DNA of 64,000 nt from assembly GCF_003284895.1 (NCBI RefSeq), contig NZ_QMDV01000001.1, forward strand, positions 213,080 through 277,079. The letters are read 5' to 3'. The notes below the pieces were generated by a model. It was not told where the DNA came from. It searched no databases and worked only from the letters and a program-made list of their open reading frames with translations. Origin of the DNA: Pontibacter arcticus (GTDB lineage: Bacteria > Bacteroidota > Bacteroidia > Cytophagales > Hymenobacteraceae). The position numbers and the translations under genes are program-made. This document shows, in pieces, positions 59,923-64,000 of the stretch (position 1 is its first letter; every line of letters starts with the position of its first letter).

Positions 59923-61254
59923 TTATCTTTCTTCCGGTGGTGCTGTCAGGCTGGAAGCGGTTTGCAGGCCTGTTGCTATCTCGGGGAGGATACCCAGGCG
60001 CTGATAGATCGGATCAACTAATGCCCGGAGTTTGCTTAGGTTAAGCGCAAACGGAATGATACTGATCGCACATAAGAATCCGCAGCCGGCCAATGTATAC
60101 GCTACGCCAATTTCTTCGGCAACCGTACCAGCCAGCATACTTCCGAAAGGCGCCATCCCCATAAAAGCCATACTATACAGGCTCATGACGCGGCCACGTT
60201 TGTTATCATCTACTATCGTTTGCAACAGTGTATTGCAGGAGGCCATGGTCACGATCATACCAAAACCACTGAACAGCATACACACCAAGGACACCAGTAA
60301 GATTTCTGAAAAGGAAAAAGCGATCAGCGCTACACCGAAAAGCGCCATGGTAAAAACCAGTACTTTACCCAGCCCGACTACCGTTTTACGTTGTGCCAGA
60401 AAAAGCGCACCTACCAACGCACCCACACCCGAGGCGCCCATCAGATAACCCAACGTGTTGGCACCGCCATGCAGAATATCGCGTGCAAAAACCGGCATCA
60501 GCACACTAAACGGCATCCCGAACAAACTAAGCAAGGCCACAATAAGTATGAGTGCACGGATCGGGGCAAAACCAAATGCGTAATTCACCCCTTCTTTTAA
60601 AGATTGCCATACTTTATGCTCCTGCTTTATACGCTCAAAAGGCTTCAGGCGCATCAGCAATAAAGAGCCCAGCACCGCCACGTAACTTACTGCGTTAATT
60701 AAAAAACACTGCCCCTCGCCTACCGTCGCAATTAAAACACCGGCCACCGATGGCCCAATCAAGCGCGCCATGTTAAACATCGAAGAATTAAGTGCAATAG
60801 CATTACTGACATCCTCACGCTTTTCGACCAGCTCAATTACAAATGCCTGACGCGTTGCAATATCGAAGGCATTAACTGTTCCTAAAAAAGCGCTTAAAGC
60901 CAGCACATGCCATACTTCCACGGTATTGGTCAGCACGAGTGTAGCCAGCAGCGAAGCCTGTAGCATAGACAGGAACTGGGTAAGCAAAAGTATGCGGTGG
61001 CGGTTAAACCTATCGGCGAGCACTCCTGCAAACGGCCCTAGTAAAAAAGAAGGTATCTGGCTGCAAAACGTAACGGCCCCTAACAGAAAAACAGAATCGG
61101 TGAGGCGGTACACGAGCCAGCTTAAAGCAATCTGCTGCATCCAGGTGCCGATAAGTGAGATGCCCTGCCCCATAAAAAAGAGCCGGTAGTTGCGGTATTT
61201 CAATGCCCTGAACATGCCACTTAATTTTCCCTCCGCCCCTATTGCCTGCGCCAT
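59923..61254 (-). CDS. MFS transporter, enterobactin-exporter (EntS)-like
   Basis: The 443-residue protein is a 12-helix major facilitator, with NYRLFFMGQGISLIGTWMQQIALSWLVYRLT at the start broken into two helices, and the loop motif GVLADRFNRHRIL (loop 2-3, motif A). It resembles the EntS/ProP-like exporters of the DHA3 family that expel siderophores or drugs. No siderophore gene is nearby. The gene frame extends 40 codons upstream, but the ATG at 61254 gives the normal N-terminus. A -7 box at 61425 would give a leader of about 165 bases. Confidence 0.85.
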   Translation of the reverse strand: MAQAIGAEGKLSGMFRALKYRNYRLFFMGQGISLIGTWMQQIALSWLVYRLTDSVFLLGAVTFCSQIPSFLLGPFAGVLADRFNRHRILLLTQFLSMLQASLLATLVLTNTVEVWHVLALSAFLGTVNAFDIATRQAFVIELVEKREDVSNAIALNSSMFNMARLIGPSVAGVLIATVGEGQCFLINAVSYVAVLGSLLLMRLKPFERIKQEHKVWQSLKEGVNYAFGFAPIRALILIVALLSLFGMPFSVLMPVFARDILHGGANTLGYLMGASGVGALVGALFLAQRKTVVGLGKVLVFTMALFGVALIAFSFSEILLVSLVCMLFSGFGMIVTMASCNTLLQTIVDDNKRGRVMSLYSMAFMGMAPFGSMLAGTVAEEIGVAYTLAGCGFLCAISIIPFALNLSKLRALVDPIYQRLGILPEIATGLQTASSLTAPPEER

Positions 61255-61424
61255 ATTAGTAAGTATTTCATTGTATGAAGTTCGCCTCTTGCTTACGTAG
61301 CAACCAGCTATACGTGTTATAACTAGCTGCCTGATACATTTACTTTTTGTACTTACTGCGTTACAAAAAGGCACCGAAAGAGTTTTTTAGCTAACTTGTT
61401 CGGGTCTCCATAAGGTTTTTTATA

Positions 61425-61432
61425 CAAATTTA
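61425..61432 (-). promoter_or_regulatory. Possible -7 element of the MFS gene
   Basis: Reads TAAATTTG on the minus strand, but it is about 170 bases before the chosen start, so its assignment is uncertain. Confidence 0.35.
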
Positions 61433-61498
61433 AAAGGTAACATTACCGGCAAGGCGGGGTATAAATAACCTGCTTTTTATTTATGATAGTATAACAGC

Positions 61499-62602
61499 AT
61501 GAACGACCTACTTAACCGAATATACTTCCATAACACCATACAGGATTACCTGATCGCCCTGACCATCATCATTTTAGGCACCCTGATTATTAAGATTTTT
61601 AAGCGTTACGCCCTTACCAGATTAGAAAAATGGACAGAAAGCACCAAGACCAGCTTCGATAATTATATAGTAAAAAGTGTAGAGCGTTTTGGCATTCCGA
61701 TTTTGTATGTTGGGGTTATTTATGCAGGTTTATTTTATTTAAACCTACCGGCCAGGTTAAATACGTTACTGGCATCTGCTACCACTGTTGCTGTTACAAT
61801 ACTGGTCATCCGGTTTATATCTTCTACTATTCTCCTGATCATACGGGCGTACCTGCGGCGAAAACATCCGGGTTCGGCTAATGTAAACGAGTTGGGCGCC
61901 ATTCAGCTTGTGGTGAGTGGTGTTATCTGGTTTCTGGGGCTCGGCTTTTTGCTCGATAACCTGGGCTATGACCTTACAGCCATTATTGCTGGTTTAGGGA
62001 TTGGCGGTATTGCCGTGGCGCTGGCTGCCCAGAATATCTTAGGCGACCTTTTCAATTACTTCGTTATCTTTTTAGATAAGCCATTTGAAGTTGGTGATTA
62101 TATTGCAGTAGGGGATAAAAGCGGAACGATCGAGCACATCGGTGTAAAAACCACCCGCCTTAAAAGCCTGACCGGCGAGCAACTGATTATTGCCAACAGC
62201 GATCTAACCAGTTCACGCATCCATAACTTTAAGCGCATGGAAAAGCGGCGTATAGTTTTCAAAATCGGTGTCACTTACCAGACCTCACACGAGGATCTGC
62301 AGAAAATACCGGATCTCTTAAAATCTATTGTAGAATCTCAAAACCCGGTATTGTTCGATCGGGCGCACTTTGTTTCCTTCGGCGATTCCAGCCTTGATTT
62401 TGAAGTGGTGTATAATGTGCTCAGTTCAGAGTATAACAAGTACATGGATATTCAGCAAGCCATAAACCTAGGCATATTTAAAAAGTTTGAACAGCTGGGC
62501 ATCGAAATGGCTTATCCTACCCGAACACTTTTTGTAGTTAACCAGGAGCAGGAAACAGAAGAAGCAACTAACCTCAGGTCTTTCGGATCCCGGACTATGT
62601 AA
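61499..62602 (+). CDS. MscS-family small-conductance mechanosensitive channel
   Basis: The 367-residue protein has about four or five membrane helices (15-37, 65-90, 95-125, 140-165 and the pore helix). The pore-lining TM3 segment is GIGGIAVALAAQNILGDLFN (about 164-183), followed by DKPFEVGDYIAVGDKSGTIE, the MscS beta-domain. It opens under membrane tension and protects against osmotic shock. The C-terminal cage is normal. It is divergent from the MFS gene, with a heptamer-containing hairpin following it. Confidence 0.9.
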   Translation: MNDLLNRIYFHNTIQDYLIALTIIILGTLIIKIFKRYALTRLEKWTESTKTSFDNYIVKSVERFGIPILYVGVIYAGLFYLNLPARLNTLLASATTVAVTILVIRFISSTILLIIRAYLRRKHPGSANVNELGAIQLVVSGVIWFLGLGFLLDNLGYDLTAIIAGLGIGGIAVALAAQNILGDLFNYFVIFLDKPFEVGDYIAVGDKSGTIEHIGVKTTRLKSLTGEQLIIANSDLTSSRIHNFKRMEKRRIVFKIGVTYQTSHEDLQKIPDLLKSIVESQNPVLFDRAHFVSFGDSSLDFEVVYNVLSSEYNKYMDIQQAINLGIFKKFEQLGIEMAYPTRTLFVVNQEQETEEATNLRSFGSRTM

Positions 62603-62622
62603 GTATAAAGTAAACGATCCGT

Positions 62623-62660
62623 TAAGTATGGCAGCTTTATAACAAAGGCTGCCATACTTA
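62623..62660 (+). terminator. Terminator after the MscS gene
   Basis: TAAGTATGGCAGC (62623-62635) pairs with GCTGCCATACTTA (62648-62660), followed by T-rich sequence. The stem ends contain AAGTATG / CATACTT, a variant of the heptamer. Confidence 0.85.
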
Positions 62661-62842
62661 TTTTAAGCCTAACCCTGCGACTAATTTCAAGTTGATTTTG
62701 TTCTCTCCGAAGCACTCGAATTGTTTGGGCAGCCGCCCGATTTTCCGTAATTTTAACATCCCGAAAACGACCGGCAAGTATAGATTTCAGCTAATACAAA
62801 GGTCATTCGTAATTCATACTTTTAAATACGTAATTCCTCCAG

Positions 62843-64000
62843 ATGCCTGTATTTTCGCATTTACATACCCATACCCAGTATTCGCTTTTAGATGGCGCGG
62901 CCAGCATTGGTGCCCTCATGAAAAAAGCGCAGGCCGATGGCATGCCAGCCGTAGCCATGACCGACCACGGCAACATGTTCGGGGCGTTCAATTTTGTGGC
63001 CGAAGCAAACAAGTATAACATCAAACCGATTGTTGGCTGCGAGTTCTACCTGACTCTGGATCGCCACCAGAAAAACTTCACCAAAGAGCAGAAAGATGTG
63101 CGCCACCACCAGTTGCTGCTCGCCAAAGACCAGGACGGCTACAAAAACCTGTCGAAGCTTTGCTCGCTTTCTTACATTGAGGGCGTGTATAGTAAATGGC
63201 CCCGCATCGATAAAGAACTGCTGGTAAAGTATAGTAAAGGCTTAATTGCGACCAGTTGCTGTATTGGCGCCGAAGTGCCGCAAGCCATACTTTGGAAAAC
63301 CGAGGAAGAAGCCGAAGAAATATTTAAGTGGTGGCTCGATCTTTTTGGCGAAGATTATTACATCGAAATACAGCGCCACGGGCTGCAGAACATAGATGGC
63401 ACCGGCAAAAGCCAGGAGGACATCAACCAGGTTTTGCTGAAGTGGGCCAAAAAGTATAATGTAAAAGTTATCTGCACCAACGACTCGCACTACGTGAACC
63501 AGGACGACTGGAATGCGCATGACATTTTGCTGTGCGTAAACACTGGCGAAGATCAAAGCACACCAGTAGGAGATTTCCAGACGCGTTATTACCGTTTTTT
63601 GTCTGATGACCAAAAAGTAATCTATGATACGGTAGAGAATGTGCGGAACAAGTATGGCAACAGCCCAGGCATACGCCATATGCTGAACCGCATTGAGGAA
63701 GCAGGGCCACGGACACGCTTTGGTTTCCCGAACGACCAGTTCTACTTTAAAACACAGGCCGAAATGAACGTACTGTACAGCGATGTACCAGAGGCTGTAG
63801 ACAATACAAACGAAATTGTAGATAAAATTACGCCTCCGGTGCTTAAGCGCGACATTCTACTGCCAAACTTCCCGATTCCGCCGGAGTTTGCCAATGCCGA
63901 TGATTACCTGCGCCATTTAACGTTTAAGGGTGCTGCTAAGCGCTATTCGGAAGTAACCGCTGAGATTGAAGAACGCCTGGATTATGAGCTGCGCATTGTA
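62843..64000 (+). CDS. dnaE: DNA polymerase III alpha subunit, N-terminal part (cut by window edge)
   Basis: About 386 residues are visible before the window ends. They contain the PHP domain, starting VFSHLHTHTQYSLLDG (3-18), then MTDHGNMFGAF, and the beginning of the palm-thumb region. Complete DnaE has about 1150-1400 residues, so two thirds are outside. It is the replicative polymerase core. The PHP metal-binding His residues are present. The proofreading exonuclease is a separate protein, DnaQ. The start at 62843 is the first ATG of the frame. It is isolated from the MscS gene by a terminator. Confidence 0.96.
   Translation, partial: MPVFSHLHTHTQYSLLDGAASIGALMKKAQADGMPAVAMTDHGNMFGAFNFVAEANKYNIKPIVGCEFYLTLDRHQKNFTKEQKDVRHHQLLLAKDQDGYKNLSKLCSLSYIEGVYSKWPRIDKELLVKYSKGLIATSCCIGAEVPQAILWKTEEEAEEIFKWWLDLFGEDYYIEIQRHGLQNIDGTGKSQEDINQVLLKWAKKYNVKVICTNDSHYVNQDDWNAHDILLCVNTGEDQSTPVGDFQTRYYRFLSDDQKVIYDTVENVRNKYGNSPGIRHMLNRIEEAGPRTRFGFPNDQFYFKTQAEMNVLYSDVPEAVDNTNEIVDKITPPVLKRDILLPNFPIPPEFANADDYLRHLTFKGAAKRYSEVTAEIEERLDYELRIV

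Noticed and set aside
1..64000. TATACTTTG as the -7 promoter element
   Set aside because: The heptamer followed by TG resembles TAnnTTTG, but the spacing is off by one base (TATACTTTG does not fit TAnnTTTG), and the word occurs inside genes on both strands.
1..64000. CRISPR arrays, tRNA or rRNA genes, transposases
   Set aside because: I found no tandem repeat-spacer pattern, no cloverleaf-like region and no transposase gene. The GC-rich repeats are inverted pairs, not direct repeats.

Overview
The window is a continuous piece of a Bacteroidota chromosome. It most resembles the Cytophagales family Hymenobacteraceae (a Pontibacter-like organism), although the genus is inferred from the overall look and not proven. 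The evidence is the -7 promoter element TAnnTTTG upstream of many genes, the near absence of Shine-Dalgarno sequences, the many AQ-type signal peptides and small lipoproteins, the Bacteroidota-type LptD, MCE and OmpA/TSP3 outer-membrane proteins, a Rho with a long Asn/Arg-rich insert, and PolX and M16 proteins of the kinds found in that phylum. I count 59 protein genes, of which the first and last are cut by the window edges. I see no tRNA, rRNA, CRISPR array, prophage or transposase.

Layout. 1-10 kb: an exported M20 amidohydrolase, then methylmalonyl-CoA mutase (mutA, mutB) and, after four small exported or lipoprotein genes, its GTPase chaperone meaB. 10-14 kb: a reverse-strand folB / DivIVA-family / WD40 operon facing away from a phosphopantetheinyl transferase and a redoxin. 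14-21 kb: a transglutaminase-like protein, an acyl-CoA carboxyltransferase, an MCE protein and a murein amidase on the minus strand, divergent from lptD. 21-27 kb: panB, a pseudouridine synthase, a desaturase, then rpsP-rimM-trmD and rplS. 27-36 kb: a pyrophosphatase-like lipoprotein that has lost its catalytic residues, a pterin pair (PTPS/QueD and folE), an SDR protein, a class A PBP, and a methyltransferase next to a UbiA prenyltransferase. 36-50 kb: rho, serS, a TraB-like protein, two GT9 glycosyltransferases (one near 42 kb, one at 53 kb), a PolX with an altered polymerase site, an EVE protein and pyrR-pyrB. 50-64 kb: an LLM flavoprotein, an OmpA/TSP3 porin-like protein, an M16 peptidase, an O-methyltransferase, a LysM lytic transglycosylase, an MFS exporter, an MscS channel and the start of dnaE.

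Most genes are housekeeping: odd-chain acyl-CoA and methylmalonyl-CoA metabolism, envelope building, translation, pyrimidine and folate synthesis. The striking feature is not a gene. The heptamer AAGTATA / TATACTT occurs throughout the window on both strands, about 30 times in the first 10 kb against roughly two expected. It is found inside genes, where it gives paired ATA-CTT or AGT-ATA codons, and in intergenic DNA. It is often arranged as inverted pairs that flank, form or sit in the loop of transcription terminators. This organisation resembles DNA-uptake sequences or the cyanobacterial HIP1 motif and is the best candidate for an undescribed system here. Separately, several pairs of inverted GC-rich repeats (three sequence classes) lie mainly between gene 3' ends and look like REP/MITE elements.
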